DNA from: Schistocephalus solidus
Taxonomy: Eukaryota > Platyhelminthes > Cestoda > Diphyllobothriidea > Diphyllobothriidae
Reading direction: 5' to 3'
NCBI GenBank assembly: GCA_017591395.1
Contig: WEDG01000375.1
Coordinates: forward strand, 124,501-188,500
Length of the DNA stretch: 64,000 nt
The stretch's first letter is position 1; every line of letters begins with the position of its first letter. The notes beneath the pieces are model-generated. The model was given only the letters and a program-made list of their open reading frames with translations. It searched no databases and was not told where the DNA came from. Position numbers and translations under genes: made by a program. Below, piece after piece: positions 40,019 through 52,169 of the stretch.

Positions 40019-40535
40019 CCATGCGCAGTAAGGTTATCAGAATTAAGGACAAAATAAATCCTAATTAGCATTCAGCGGTAGTATATTGCATCCCGTGCCG
40101 AAACTGTTCCCGTACCTACACAGGACAGATTGGAAGTATGCTTGGATCGGGCGCACACAAGCATGAGCTTGTTGTGAGACGGGGTGACGGTTGTTCACAA
40201 GTGGCTGCACACACCTGCGAAATGGGTCAGGAGTTTAACGTTGCAGCCACGAAGATAATTGCCCACGCCAGATGCAAGACAAGCCGAGAATTGATTGAAG
40301 CCTGGGCCTCCGATGAGAACTCGGTCGATCGATCTATCGATCTGGCGCCGGCATATAGGGTCGTGCGTAGTCACCTCCGGACCGGCGTCACTGGTGTCCG
40401 ATTGGCCCCTGCTCCCCATATAAATGTTACTCGTTTTTGTTGCCGTTTCATCTCTGACGATGGACTCCAGTAAGTGTTCGAAAGCTCAGACGAATAAAGC
40501 CATGATTCCGGTGAACGAACAACCTTCGTTCGAAC
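40018..40535 (+). mobile_element. Inverted 3' copy of the same Penelope-like element
   Basis: From ATGCGCAGTAAGG (about 40015-40030) this plus-strand segment matches the end of the minus-strand element: VYCIPCRNC, YTGQIGSMLGSG, GQEFNVAATKIIAHARCKTS, AWASDENSVDRSIDLAP, then CATATAAATGTTACTCG and the CTGACGA hairpin motif, ending about ACGAACAACCTTCGT. The open frame 40138-40473 is the nuclease C-terminus. The two copies lie head to head, the arrangement reported for the inverted terminal copies of Penelope elements. Confidence 0.82.
40454..40483 (+). ncRNA. Hammerhead-like core in the Penelope-like tail (plus copy)
   Basis: CTGACGA at 40454-40460, hairpin arms GGACTC (40462-40467) and GTGTTC (40474-40479), GAAA at 40480-40483. 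Five of six arm positions pair. One unpaired T precedes the hairpin, unlike the textbook hammerhead. Followed by CTCAGACGAATAAAGCC, the tail shared with the other repeats. Confidence 0.42.
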
Positions 40536-40584
40536 ATTCGCCTCCATCCGCTAAAGCATTTAATTAAACATTTCTCTTCTGGAA

Positions 40585-40680
40585 CTGTCTCTGATGACAG
40601 ATTCTAGAGAGAATCATAGACGTCCGGTCAATAAGCCCCATGTTCCAGTGATCTTCTTCTTCTTCTGAACATCTGTTCGC
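40585..40680 (+). repeat. Structured AATAAAGC repeat next to the Penelope-like copy
   Basis: CTGATGA (40591-40597), perfect six-pair hairpin GATTCT/AGAATC (40600-40615), then ATAGACGTCCGGTCAATAAG and the TTCCAGTGATCTTCTTCTTC tail. The GAAA position reads ATAGA, so the core is decayed while the hairpin is intact. Confidence 0.55.
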
Positions 40681-40689
40681 TATACACAC

Positions 40690-43600
40690 CCCCTGAAATC
40701 TCCCCCGAACTTGCTTTCCGTCTTACGGGCATCACTAATTCGACCGTGGCTTGAGTGCCGAAAATCACGAGGATTTTTTGTCTCATGCTTGAACTAGCGC
40801 CTTTCAACCTAGCCCATGTCCAACCACCCAACCTTTTCACCTGTTCACAGCTTACCAGCTGAAATATGACTAAAAAGCTTAAGTGGAGGTGAAGCATAGG
40901 CAATTCCACAAGAAACTCGGAAAATCTTCAAGCTAATCAACTGAGAAGTCAATTGTAATTTAGTCATCTTATCAGTTCAAATAATCTGAAAGGAAACGCT
41001 AGAGGCTATTTACGGAGCATGCGTCATGCTAAGCTGATAAACTTTGATTTTACTGACGGCGCCTATGCGGCCTTTCCTTTCGGTGTGCCCTTATAGGCAA
41101 TTTTACTTAAAAAATAGACTCGAATTGTACGTAAGGAGCGGAAAGGAAGAAAGAACTGATAAGACTGTAGCCAAACGATGGGAGAATAAACAGCAAGGAA
41201 CTTTAAATGAGAAAGTCTTATAGATAGAGATATACAGCCACTTCGACCGTTTGCTTTAAGTGAAAACTATGTAAAATGCAATTCCATTTCAATGGAATAG
41301 TAGCGCCAAAAGTGCACATAAGTCTTACATTGCCGACACACGCTAGGCTGGGAACTACATGAGCTTACAGGACGTGCGCGCAATCGTCCCGAGGACAGCC
41401 AAATGGAGACGTTAACAAACCCTGGAGTCACCTAATCAGCTGATAAAGTTGACGCTGATCGGCTCTACTGTTATACAAACTTAGTCACTGGCGCCTTCAG
41501 TCTCACTTTTGGAGGCACCCACAGGTCCAAGGCCAACCGTGCGTGGAGGGCACTAAGCTTTATCAAGCAGCTGTAAAGATTGCATGCTATCAGCTGGTTT
41601 TTTTACTATTTAGAACTAGGTCATATAATCGTGATGGCCGAAACGTATTCACTGCAAAGGTGTCAACGAATTGTCGAAATTTCTGCTTGTTATCTTTCGC
41701 GAGATTCGAATTCATCGTGAGGAGTCATAATTCCAACATCAAACGCCAAACTTGATGTCTACGTAAGCAGGACATAGTCGGGTCTGACTCATTTAATTCA
41801 ATGACAGAGTTCTGCGACATTGACTTGTCATTGGCCGCGGGAATGCGCAAAAGATGATTGGCTACAACTAAGTGGATGCTTAAATATTTTGAGCTATGTT
41901 TCGCCAGTAGAATACCAAATAAAATCGCATAAGGAAGATCATAAGGATTCCGTGGGGCAATTATTACCTGATTAGATGCGCCAGCCTTAAAAAGTGTCCA
42001 TTTTCTAAGGAAGCTAACATTCATAAACCGGTGACTGAACCATTTGCTAGACGGGTGAAGTAAACAGGTTACCAGTCAAATTAACCATCATGTCTTTCAC
42101 AAAGTGGCGACAGAAGCAGAGTAATAGGTATTAACTGTTTCTACTGTAGCATTGTCTACATACTCGGCCGACCTTTAGCTTACTTGCGGCAACTCATTTG
42201 CCCAGGATAGCATAGCCGTATTGTTTTGCGCCGATGCAGCAGCGATGTACAGCTGGGTAGCACTCTGATTTTTTGAGTCGCAGCTCACCTTCGAGTTAGT
42301 GAGCCGTGTACATACAAGCACGGATGCCAGTGAAATTGCACACAACAGCCAGACAGACAGTCCTCTAGAGGATAATTTCGCAAGTTATGCGACCCAGACT
42401 GACCCTGTATCCGAAAATTAGAGGCTTTTAATGTATCTCCGAGGACGAAGAGTTATAGGTGAGCCATGATGCTCAGGTTTCGCGAGAAAATGTTAGCAGG
42501 ATGCCAATATAAGGAATATCCAGAGTCGGTGCTCTCTGATTGACTGTGACTGCAGTCCATGCTCGAGTGAGCTGACTGACGCGATTCAATGCGGTCAAAG
42601 TGACTAAGGTGCCGCCCTAACCCATAACTCGGCATGCCGCAGCAATCGTTGACGCTTCCATAAAAAATTCACATCGTTATCCACTACAAACGATCGTATA
42701 ATTCAAGTTCTACAGTCAAAGAATAGCATGCTATTATACGCTTAAGGACATAGTTAGCGTAATAAATATATAAGTCTTCCTATTCATTTGAGAACTTCCT
42801 AAACTCACGCCTAGGGACCAATCGTGAACGCATAGCGCCCAAACAATGTAGTAAACCGACCTTCAAATGCCAAGAAATTTGCGTCTGAAGGTCTAACAGA
42901 AGGCTACCTACAATAGAACTGAAGCGAATAAACAAATATCACATTCTCAACAGATAAAGACATCAGCGTTCTTATTTAACAATATTTAATATAAAGGTCA
43001 GTTTTTCGTTTAATTTAACCAGATAATTAATGTTAGATTTCTAAGACTAAGTAAATTTGACAGACATGTTATCTACAAACGCTGAGCACAAATTTCAAAT
43101 GAAATAATATGGAGACAAAACAGTACGCTGAGGAAAGTCATCCTACTTATGCCGCAGGAAAGAGGGACATGACAGAATTACCTGCGTAACTAGTAACAAA
43201 AATTATAGAAGAATGTGTTTAAATGCAGATGCTTATTGAGATGCAAGACTAAAACGCAAAATTTTCTAAAAAATGATACAGCCAAAACTTGAAAAAGAAA
43301 ACATAACGTAGACCAACCCAGGGCACAAACATGAATGTGATGAAACGAACAAAACTGAGTATTATTATAATGGAAAACGTCGAAGATTTTTTAAGCATAA
43401 ACCCAGTGGTGAGATCCTCTGTGTGCATGATGGTATAAACGAAAGAGAGGTTGTGTACCTTACTACCGGAGACAATTTAAAAATTTCGACGCATCAGTCT
43501 TACCCAACGGCCTGTCTTTACATCTTTACTCCGCGTTGAACTGAGGCAGTCTAGAATCAGTTCGACAAGCTGTTGCGCGAATCTTTCCCATCAGGCAAGT

Positions 43601-44600
43601 CACAACCGAAACGCAAGCATTTTAGATTGATACATAGATATTTTGCTTTGATTACCCGAAGCTCACATAATGGCAGTGACAGATAACACAAAGTATTGAG
43701 GGGAAAAATAAATAAATAAGGGCAGACAGTGAAAAAAACTCTGCATATATATCAAGGGAAACGATAAATGTTGAGTGGGGTTTGTGGATTTTAACGGGAA
43801 AAACCGCCTTCGATTGTAGAAAAACATACGCCTGAGGTAGGACCTACATGCTTATAACAGCGTATGAAGGTTCAAAATGGGTGTGCTCATAATGCGTATC
43901 GACTAGGTATAAGCGTAACCGTCAAGGGTTCTCCACAGGGGAAACCTTCGCGGGCATCATCAGTACGCATAGGGTCGACGGAAAAGGACCGTAGTGGTCA
44001 CGAATGTCATGGTCGAAGTGTTAGAGATGCGACTATGAAACTCTCATTTTCGATTGGTGAAACCGCTGAAAAAGAAACCTGACACGGATGTCAACAGTCC
44101 GTGTAGGGTCGACATCGAGAAGAAGGTTAAGTTCGCAAAAACCATCGCCCTAAGGTGTGAGAGATGCAATGCCTTGCGAGGTTGTAGCCGTTTGCATAGG
44201 GTTGAAAAAAGGAGAACTACGAAGACTGAGGGAACCAATGCCATGGGTTATATTTTCCAGTGGTAGTCAAAATTTGTAGGGGAAGAAAATGGCTGCGAAT
44301 ATAGTCTTATTTATTAAAAAAATCCAGAAAGAAAACTGCTTCGCGAGGGTAAATAAATATCTTAATTGTATATTTAAGGCACAGAGGCCCAGTCATTACA
44401 AACATACTTCCAAGGCATAAATAAAGACTAAGTGGATAATTGCTGCTCTGTGTGAACAACCATATGAACATCAGAAATTAGTTGTAAATTAGGCACTTAA
44501 AATTCACAAAGATTCTTCAATAGTCAATAATCCTTGGAATATATGGTGAACTAGGAATAAAGAAGTGCAAAAAACTCCTGTGGTTAAATCTGGGGCAGCG
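40690..44600. other. No supportable gene over about 3.9 kb
   Basis: Short frames only. At 43970-44040 and 44105-44175 a loose direct repeat (GGGTCGAC ... GTTAGAGATGC and GGGTCGAC ... GTGAGAGATGC) is seen. The piece about 44290-44400 resembles 50110-50200 (AAAATGGCTGC, AAACTGCT, CGAGGG) and includes, reversed, the LINE-tail block GGGCCTCTGTGCCTTAAATATAC. Confidence 0.35.
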
Positions 44601-44629
44601 TTCAGCGAGACCCTTATTTTTTAAACATA

Positions 44630-45060
44630 AAAGAAGCACTCATCACAGAGGTAAAGCAAATCTGCCGTAGCAAACACTTAGTAATACTTGGAGATTTCAA
44701 CGCTCCCGATATCGATTGGGTGTCAATGTACTGCTCGCGATCGGAAAATTCATTCGAACAGAAATTACTACAGCTTGATAAATGACGAGTTCCTTACCCA
44801 ACATGTCACAATGAAGACGCGGTTCTGAAATGGGAGGCAGTCAAGCTGTTTGGATCTAATCGTTAGTAGAGACGACAATTGCATCCTTGCATTAAGTTCT
44901 TACGTGCCGCTTGGACGAAGTGATCATTGTGTTCTTGCTTGGGAGTACAGTCATTTTTCTGTACCCAAACGTCGTGCAGTTAGGCAGAGAAATGTATGGA
45001 AAGGGGATTATCCCAAAATGAAAGAATTACTGAATGGGATAGACTGGAGCCCTGCACACT
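44630..45060 (+). mobile_element. LINE endonuclease fragment (first of two in tandem)
   Basis: Reads LVILGDFNAPDIDWVS near 44690, then LDLIVSRDDNCIL and PLGRSDHCVLAWEYSHF, then RQRNVWKGDYPKMKELL and IDW. GDFN and SDH are the conserved ends of the apurinic endonuclease of LINEs. The protein match stops near 45045-45060, where a second copy of the same domain begins. Confidence 0.75.
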
Positions 45061-47759
45061 CTACAAAGCCAGCGAGAAGAAAGCTGTCCTCATTGTTGGG
45101 GATTGTAACGCTCATGATATTGACTGGAAAACATGGACTGCGCCGGGAATGCCAGATAACTTCAACCACAAACTACTACAATGGGCAACAGACAAACTTC
45201 TCTCTCAGTACGTCACCTTTGGAACACGGAAAAGAGAAGGACAACAATCAAACTGTCTTGACCTGATTTTTACCCGAGATGAGGAAAATGTGCTAGACAT
45301 ACAGGATCGACCGCCATTAGGTTCAAGTGATCACATTACGCTGTGCTTCGAGTACTCACTGTTTTCCAAACCAAATTTACCCGATACTTGGGTAAGAAAC
45401 ATTTGGAAGGGGGACTACTCACTTATGAGAAGACAACTGTCAGAGATATCCTGGGAAACAGAACTACATGGTGAAACCAATAAAGATTGGACGACATTGA
45501 GTTCGTTATTGAAAAGGATTGTTTACCTCAGCTGTCCTCTCAGGAAAAAGACAACCACAAACCGCCCAAAGTGGATTAAACTCAAACTTGCAGGCCTCTT
45601 TCAAAAAAGAAATCGCTTCTGGAGGCGTTACAGACAAACCGGCTCCGATGCTCACTTTACGGGAATATAAGCAACAACGCAACGTTTGTAAAATGTGAGG
45701 CTACTAAGCTGCGGAGGAAGTTTGAGCTAAACATACTGCAAAAATCGTTGGAACACCCCAAAAATGCTATATGGCTACATACGGAGTACAAAGAGAATTC
45801 AGGAGATGATACCTGCCCTTAGGGTCTGCAGACGGAAAAACTGGAGACCGATGACCAGGTTAAAGCATCCCTTCTTTCCAAATTCTTCCAGACCGTCTTC
45901 ACTAGAGAGCCTAATAATTTTGCTGCTATTCAAACAGTTTGTCAACCAATGTGTACCCCCTTTACCTTTACTCCTCCATCTCCTCCCTCATCCACAACAG
46001 AGGACCTAGACCTAGACTTTTTCCCCGACCGTAGTTAAAAACCGAATTACTCCGTATAAAACCAGCCAAGTCGCCTGGGCCGGATAGAATTCCTGCATTA
46101 GCCCTAAGAGAACTTGCTAACGACCTGTGTATACTACTGTCCATCATATTCCAAAAGTCCTTTGAAGAAAGCAAACTCCTGGAAGAATGGAAGTGCGCAT
46201 TCATCGCCCCGATCTATAAAGGAGGTTCACGACTCGACTGTGAAAATTACCGCCCTGTCAGTTTAACTTGCATAGCGTGCAAAATAATGGAGCGTATTTA
46301 TCAAGAGGCATTTAATGCGCTATCTGGAAAAACAACCAAATCCTATGCGATGCCCAACACGGCTTCCGTCCAGGACGTTCCTGTCTCACGAGTGCCCTTC
46401 AGTCGCACGAGAAATGGACAAAAGGCCACAGATAAGGGTCATGCAGTAGATGTTGTATTTTTTGACTTCAAAAAAGCCTTTGATAGTGTACCACACGGGC
46501 TTCTTTTGCAGAAGATTTGGAACGTAGGAATTCAAGGCAAACTTTTAAATTGGATTAAGAGTTTCTTGTCCTTCAGAGTACAGAGAGTTGTTGTTGGAAA
46601 CTCTAGCTCAGAATGGGTAAAAGTAGAAAGTGGTGTTCCACAGGGTTCTGTTTTGGGCCCCCTACTCTTCCTAATCTACGTGAACGACTGTCTCAATGAC
46701 CTAGATTGTGAAGCTGTCATGTTCGCAGATGACATAAAAATATGGACTGAAGTCAGCTGCGCTGATGACGCAAAAGGGTTACAATCGAATATCGACAAAC
46801 TAAGTGCCTGGTCAGCTAAGTGGCTTCTTAAGTTTAATGTATCCAAGTGCGTGATCCTACATCTAAGCGCCGGTCGAAAAGTATCTCTGAGAAACCAGTA
46901 CTTTATTAATGGCACTGCATTAAAAGAGGTCGAAACATACAAAAGATCTGGGGCATGTGGACAACTGCGAATTTGATGCCCCTCAGAACACTGTAAGAAA
47001 GCAGTCCAGAAGGCAACATGTACACTACATTGGATCAGACGTGCGTTTAAAAATATTCCCCCTGATCTCTTCGGAAAAAGTCTATGGCGCCTTTGTGAGA
47101 CCACATTTAGATTACGGAGTACCAGCTTGGATACCGTGGATGAAGAAAGATGTTGACCTCCCTCGAACAGGTGCAACGGAGAGCAACGAAGATGGTTGAC
47201 GGTCTTTAAGACTTTACCGTACCAAGACAGATTGAAAAAGCTTGACTTATTTCCTCTTTCCCACAGGCACTTACGGTGTAGCCTGCTCTGGACATTCCGG
47301 ATTATCCGGGGCCATGATTCCACCCTGAGATCGGAGGATTTCTTTGACTTTGCCTGCACAACTCATCTGCATGGTCATCCTTACAAGGTTAATAGCGAAC
47401 GCACGCGATTGAACCTCAGAAAGTTTTGTTTCAGCCAACGAGTGGTTCGACCTTGGAACTCGTTACCAAGTGAGATGGTTACCTCTGAAAGCATTATTGA
47501 TTTTAAAAGAAGGCTTGATTGCATTGTATTTGACAAAAGACGACTGTCACAGCACGATTTCTTAAAACCAGCCTTTTAAAATCTTTCGGGCTCTACTTTT
47601 CTTCCACAATGTTTCGCCTATGGCTGTGAAAACGCATTTGAAGTTATCTTATGCTTTGACTCAAACATTTTAAAATGTACAACATTTTATATTGACTGTA
47701 CACATGCAATGATAACCTTACATTAATAGGGTCATCAAGGGCAATGCCTGTAACCCTTT

Positions 47760-47790
<31 letters not shown>
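45056..47790 (+). mobile_element. CR1-like LINE, 5'-truncated
   Basis: Starts within the endonuclease (VLIVGDCNAHDIDW near 45095, GSSDHITLCFEYSLF near 45325, NIWKGDYSLMRRQL), continues through TTNRPKWIK, then after frame breaks the reverse transcriptase: CAFIAPIYKGGSRL, ENYRPVSLTC, FFDFKKAFDSVPHGLL, VPQGSVLGPLLFLIYVND, FADDIKIW (46715-46745), and a C-terminal part FCFSQRVVRPWNSLPSEMV (47430-47480). The conserved GF motif after the thumb is damaged (QDVPVSRVP). It ends in a (TA) repeat tail at 47762-47791. Inactive. Confidence 0.87.

Positions 47791-47791
<1 letters not shown>
47762..47791. repeat. (TA) repeat at LINE 3' end
   Basis: About 15 TA units following CCCTTTAAAA. It is the 3' terminal microsatellite of the LINE to its left and also the point where the next LINE starts. 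Confidence 0.9.
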
Positions 47792-47794
<3 letters not shown>

Positions 47795-49930
47795 GAACCT
47801 GACCCAAATGCTGCCTGGTTCTTCATTAGTAAATTGATTCAGCAGTTGGTAGAGAAATTCTGCCCACTTAAAAGGCGATCGTGCGTCTCTCGACCCGAGA
47901 GGGTGACATCGGAAATAAAAAGGAATCTCAAGAAGAAAAGAAGACTATCGAGAACATATGCCAGATATCAACAACCCGAACATTTTTCCGCTTTTAAGAA
48001 ACAGCGAAATCGGTGTCGGAATCTTCTGAGAAAAGAAAGGTCAGCCTTTGAGTCAGAAATAGTCAAAGACATACCAAGAAATTCGAAAAGGTTTTATGCT
48101 TATGTTAATAAGGCAAAACGAAATCGCGACTGCATTCCTTGTCTTAAAGACAATCAGGGAAACAGGTTAACTGATCACTCTGATAAGACCAGCCTCTTAT
48201 CCAATTTCTGTATGTCCGTGTATACCGAGGAACCACCTTTTGACGAGGACGAATACTACAGTACTGCCACATCTACAAACAAAATAAGCACGGTGTCGTT
48301 CCCAATGGACACAGTAAGCAAAACTCTGAAACAGCTACAGCCCACTAAATCACCTGGCCCAGATGGTATATCCGCAAAAGTTCTCAATGAACTCACAGAC
48401 CAGCTGGCCTCTCCGCTCTCCAAGATATTTGAAAGTTCGATGGAGGCGGGGGCTCTGCCTACCGAGTTGAAGATATCCAACAAAACCCCATCGATAAAGG
48501 AGGAGAGAGGACATTACCAAGCAGTTTCCGACCAGTCAGCCTCATAAGTATCTGTTGCAAAATGATGGAGAAGATAATCAAAACGGAACTGATGAGGCAT
48601 CTTGAAGATAATAACTTGCTAAGTTCATATCAACATGGATTTCGAAGTGGTCGATCCTGCCTCACAAACCTGCTCACATCCATGGAAAGTTGGACAAAAT
48701 CATTAGAAATGGGTTTGTCAGTCGATGCGGTCTACATTGACTTTAGCAAAGCCTTTGACAGGGTTCCACACAAACGTCTGATCTTTAAGCTCCGTCAAAT
48801 GGTTGTGACTGGCAACCTACTCAAATGGTTGGCCGACTTTCTCACAGACAGGCGCCAGCGTGTTTGTATCAGAGACGCCAAGTCTCACTGGGAAACCGTT
48901 CACAGTGGAGTTCCGCAGAGCAGCGTTCTGGGTCCCATTTTGTTTCTGATATACGTAAACGACTGCTTGGATTGTCTGACATGCGAGAAGGTAATGTTCG
49001 CTGACGATTTGAAGTTATGGAACTCGATTGAAAAACCGGAGGATGCGCGGAAATTACAACAAAACTTAGATCGCTTGCAAACAAGGTGTGATGAGTGGCT
49101 GCTGAACCTTAATCTTAAAAAATGCCAAATAATCCGACTGCGGTCTAGTTCCAGAAAGATGATTAGGTTTGAATACCAGTACTTCATCAGTGGTCACCAA
49201 CTCCAGGAGGTAAATATTCTAAAGGACTTGGGTATATGGATAACATCAACTCTCAAACCATCGTCGCACTGTGCGAATATCGCAAAGAAAGCTATGTGTA
49301 TTTTAGGTGCAAGCAGGAGGTCCTTCGTTAGTTTTGACGGAGAGCTTTTTGGGCGCGTGTTTGGAACATTTTTCCGGCTGGTGTTGGAATATTGCGTTCA
49401 GGCGCGGCGCCCTTGGACGAAACATGACTACGCTCTGTTGGAGAAAGTTCAACGGAGGGCAACGAAACTAGTCAGAGGATTGGAATGCCTACCCTAAGAG
49501 GGCCGCATAGCAAGACTTAAAATTTTTCCTCTCTCTTATAGGCAATACAGAGGGCTATGATCTTAATCTTCAAACTGGTCAGAGGAGTTGATTGTGCTCT
49601 TCAGATGGCCAACTTTTTTGAATTGGCAAACATGACAAGTCTCTGAGCTCACCAATACAAACTGAAAGGAAATCACGCCAAACTTGAAGTGCGGGCCAAC
49701 TTCTTTTCCCAACGGGTGGTTGACGAATGGAACAAACTGCCAGCCTCAGTTGTTGAGGCTGAAAGCGTTGAAATGTTTAAAAGAAGTCTTGATGCATTTT
49801 TACTTGATGAACATATATTTAGTCGACAGCAATGATCGATATACTAAAACGACTATTCCCATATAAAATTTGCCTGTTTTGCTAGAGTCTATCTGTAAAT
49901 AGGGTTTTCAAAGGCTCTGCCTATCTCCCT
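47795..49930 (+). mobile_element. CR1-like LINE, 5'-truncated, second copy
   Basis: Begins in the region between endonuclease and reverse transcriptase (QQLVEKFCPLKRR, SEIKRNLKKKRRLSRTYA, KRFYAYVNKA), then SPGPDGISAKVLNELTD. A frame break near 48500 separates this from the polymerase part with YQHGFRSGRSCLTNLL, YIDFSKAFDRVPHKRL, SGVPQSSVLGPILFLIYVND and FADDLKLW (about 48999-49022), ILKDLGIWITSTLKPSSHC and a stop at 49495-49497. A further shifted piece reads ANFFSQRVVDEWNKLPASVV near 49700. The tail has GGCTCTGCCTATCTCCC then TATATATAC. It is a near relative of, but not identical to, its left neighbour. Confidence 0.87.
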
Positions 49931-49934
49931 TATA

Positions 49935-51120
49935 TATACTGAATTAACTGTAGGAGAAAAAACTGCTTCTCTAAAGAATTAATAGCTATAGTTGATATGA
50001 TTTGTATGATGCAGTGATATAGGACCGCGATGTTGATATCACCGTGTGAAGTTTTGGAACAATCCTTGTCGTAGGAGAGATCATACAACAGCAACCGACG
50101 AAATCAATAGGTGACAAAAAATGGCTGCAAATATCGAATATTTTTAAAAAAGAGGTGCAGCAGAAACAAAACTGCTCCACGAGGGCATATGAATCAGCTT
50201 GGTATGTTGCTTCTAAGCGTAGTACGAAAGGATAATGTGAAATCTGGCAATTGAGTAAGAAGAAGTCAACATAGTGCACTCAGGGGTGTTATTTTACCTG
50301 AGAATGGAGGACGAATGTACGGCCTACACATCTCAGTACTTATATTGGAATTCCAGTAATGGTTATTGGCAAACAAAATGCAGGTGGTTTAAAATGAGCG
50401 TTCAAATATGACCCGATTATTTGACGATCATTTTATTCTGGAAAGCATTTTGAAGACATTTATGTTCATGGGGTAGACGATGCATTGAGGAAATAATTTG
50501 GAACTGGTCTTCGAAATTCCCAGTATTCCTTTCTCGGGGTCATGAAGGAAACTGCCTGGGAAAGAAGAGGATAATAAAAGGTTAATTGACTCAGTTTTAA
50601 GATAAATCTGTAGTCTTCACTGAAAACTAGACAGGTTATTTGATAACCTTATATCGATCGGCACGTTATTCAAAACAAAGCAATACCTGGAAGCAAAGAA
50701 CAGTGAGCTTTTAGACGTGGAGGATATAATGGAGGTATAATCAAGGAAGAATAACGTATGGTATATTATCTCTCACCCGACAAGGAGCGTTCCGAACACT
50801 CATACGTTGTCAGCAACATCACAATACTATCCCATTGCATTTAGCTATTAATTTTTTAGTGAAGCAGTTTTTTTCTCCTATTTTTTTAATTGGTGGCTCG
50901 CCGAACTCTGCCTCCGATTTAACCCTAGGAGTTTTTTTACTGCTTCTTTTCCAGTTCACCGTATATGCCAAAGATTGTTGACTTTTGTTTTAAAAATGGC
51001 AAATCCTTTTAATTCGGATATGTTTACCATTCTACTCATTTCTGCTGTTCATATGGATGCTCACATAGTGTCGCAATTATCCACCTTTGTATTTATTTAA
51101 ACAACGGTACTAAGTTTGTC
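49935..51120. other. No gene; repeat-like
   Basis: Holds the 50110-50200 segment similar to 44290-44330. No coding motif on either strand. Confidence 0.35.
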
Positions 51121-51124
51121 ATTA

Positions 51125-51166
51125 TGGGTCCCTCTGGGCCTTAAATATACAATTTATTTATTTATG
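51125..51166 (+). repeat. LINE 3' tail
   Basis: GGGTCCCTCTGGGCCTTAAATATAC followed by AATTTATTTATTTATG. The same block occurs reversed at about 44366-44395. Short tandem ATTT units are typical 3' ends of CR1-like LINEs; the body of this copy is not recognisable. Confidence 0.5.
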
Positions 51167-51194
51167 TTGTACGGACGACTAACGGGGTTAAGAG

Positions 51195-52165
51195 GGGAAC
51201 TTCAAAGAATATTTGAACTATTATCAAGGTGAAAAGGGAGGCAGAAGCCAGCTTTTAACCTTCGATCCAATATAAATTTTAAGTTAATAAGTAAGCATTT
51301 ATTCGACTTGGTTGTTAAAGTGTCAGAGGTAAGAGTTTCGAGTAAACCATCATTGGAAATTTTCCTTTTTAGAACGGCTAGACTCGGGCATTCACCCAAA
51401 GGATGGGCAGCAATGTTCCAGAATGTGAAGGACAAACATTCGATAAAGTCTTCATTTAATTTCAGAAAGATAGAAAAAATAAGAAATAAAGCCACAAAGC
51501 TGGGCAGCTTTGGCCGCTATTCTATCGGCATGAAGCGACAAATCTAATTTATTTATGTAGCTTACATCGAAGTCCTTGATGGTGTACCATTCAGTCATAT
51601 ATATATGCCTTGAAAAATAACTGCTTGTGGTAGTCTGTCAAGCCTTGAGTACATTTAACGAAACTTGGAAGGTGAGAATTCCATTTGCCACGTTGAGCAC
51701 CACGCGCAAAGAGCATACAAGTCTGCATGGATTTCTTTATAATCATCGTTGGGCCGTGGATTAAGAAAAGAAATATACGCATTTAAAATCGTCCGCATTA
51801 ATAAAAGACTGATAGAGTTTAACTGCGGATAAAATATTAATAATGCAAAGCAAAAACAAAAGAGAACCTAGCACGGTGCCTCGAAGAACACCGCTTACAA
51901 TACGGGGTCTTAGTTGAAAATGAGGACCAATATAAGACCTTTTGTTTCCGATTAATTAGATATGACATAATGAAATTGGTAAGGGGACTAAGAAGTCCTA
52001 AATCTTAACTTAACTATAAGTCTCCTATGAGGTACGTTATCAAAGGCCTTACTATGATCAAAATAGATAACGACCATCAACAGATGCTCATTAGGAAGAG
52101 ATGTTAATCAATTTTAAAAAAAGACATTTAGCATGTTTCTCAAGAGTGATCGGATTGGATGCCAT
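51195..52165 (-). mobile_element. Old LINE remnant, reverse transcriptase
   Basis: Minus strand: YFDHSKAFDNVPHRRLIVK near 52060-52005, SGVLRGTVLGSLLFLL near 51895-51850, then KDFDVSYINKLDLSLHADRIA near 51570-51510, LYRMFVLHILEHCCPSFG near 51440-51385. The active-site segment between them is lost. This copy is much more decayed and of a different subfamily from those at 45-50 kb. Confidence 0.7.
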
Positions 52166-52169
52166 GTTG

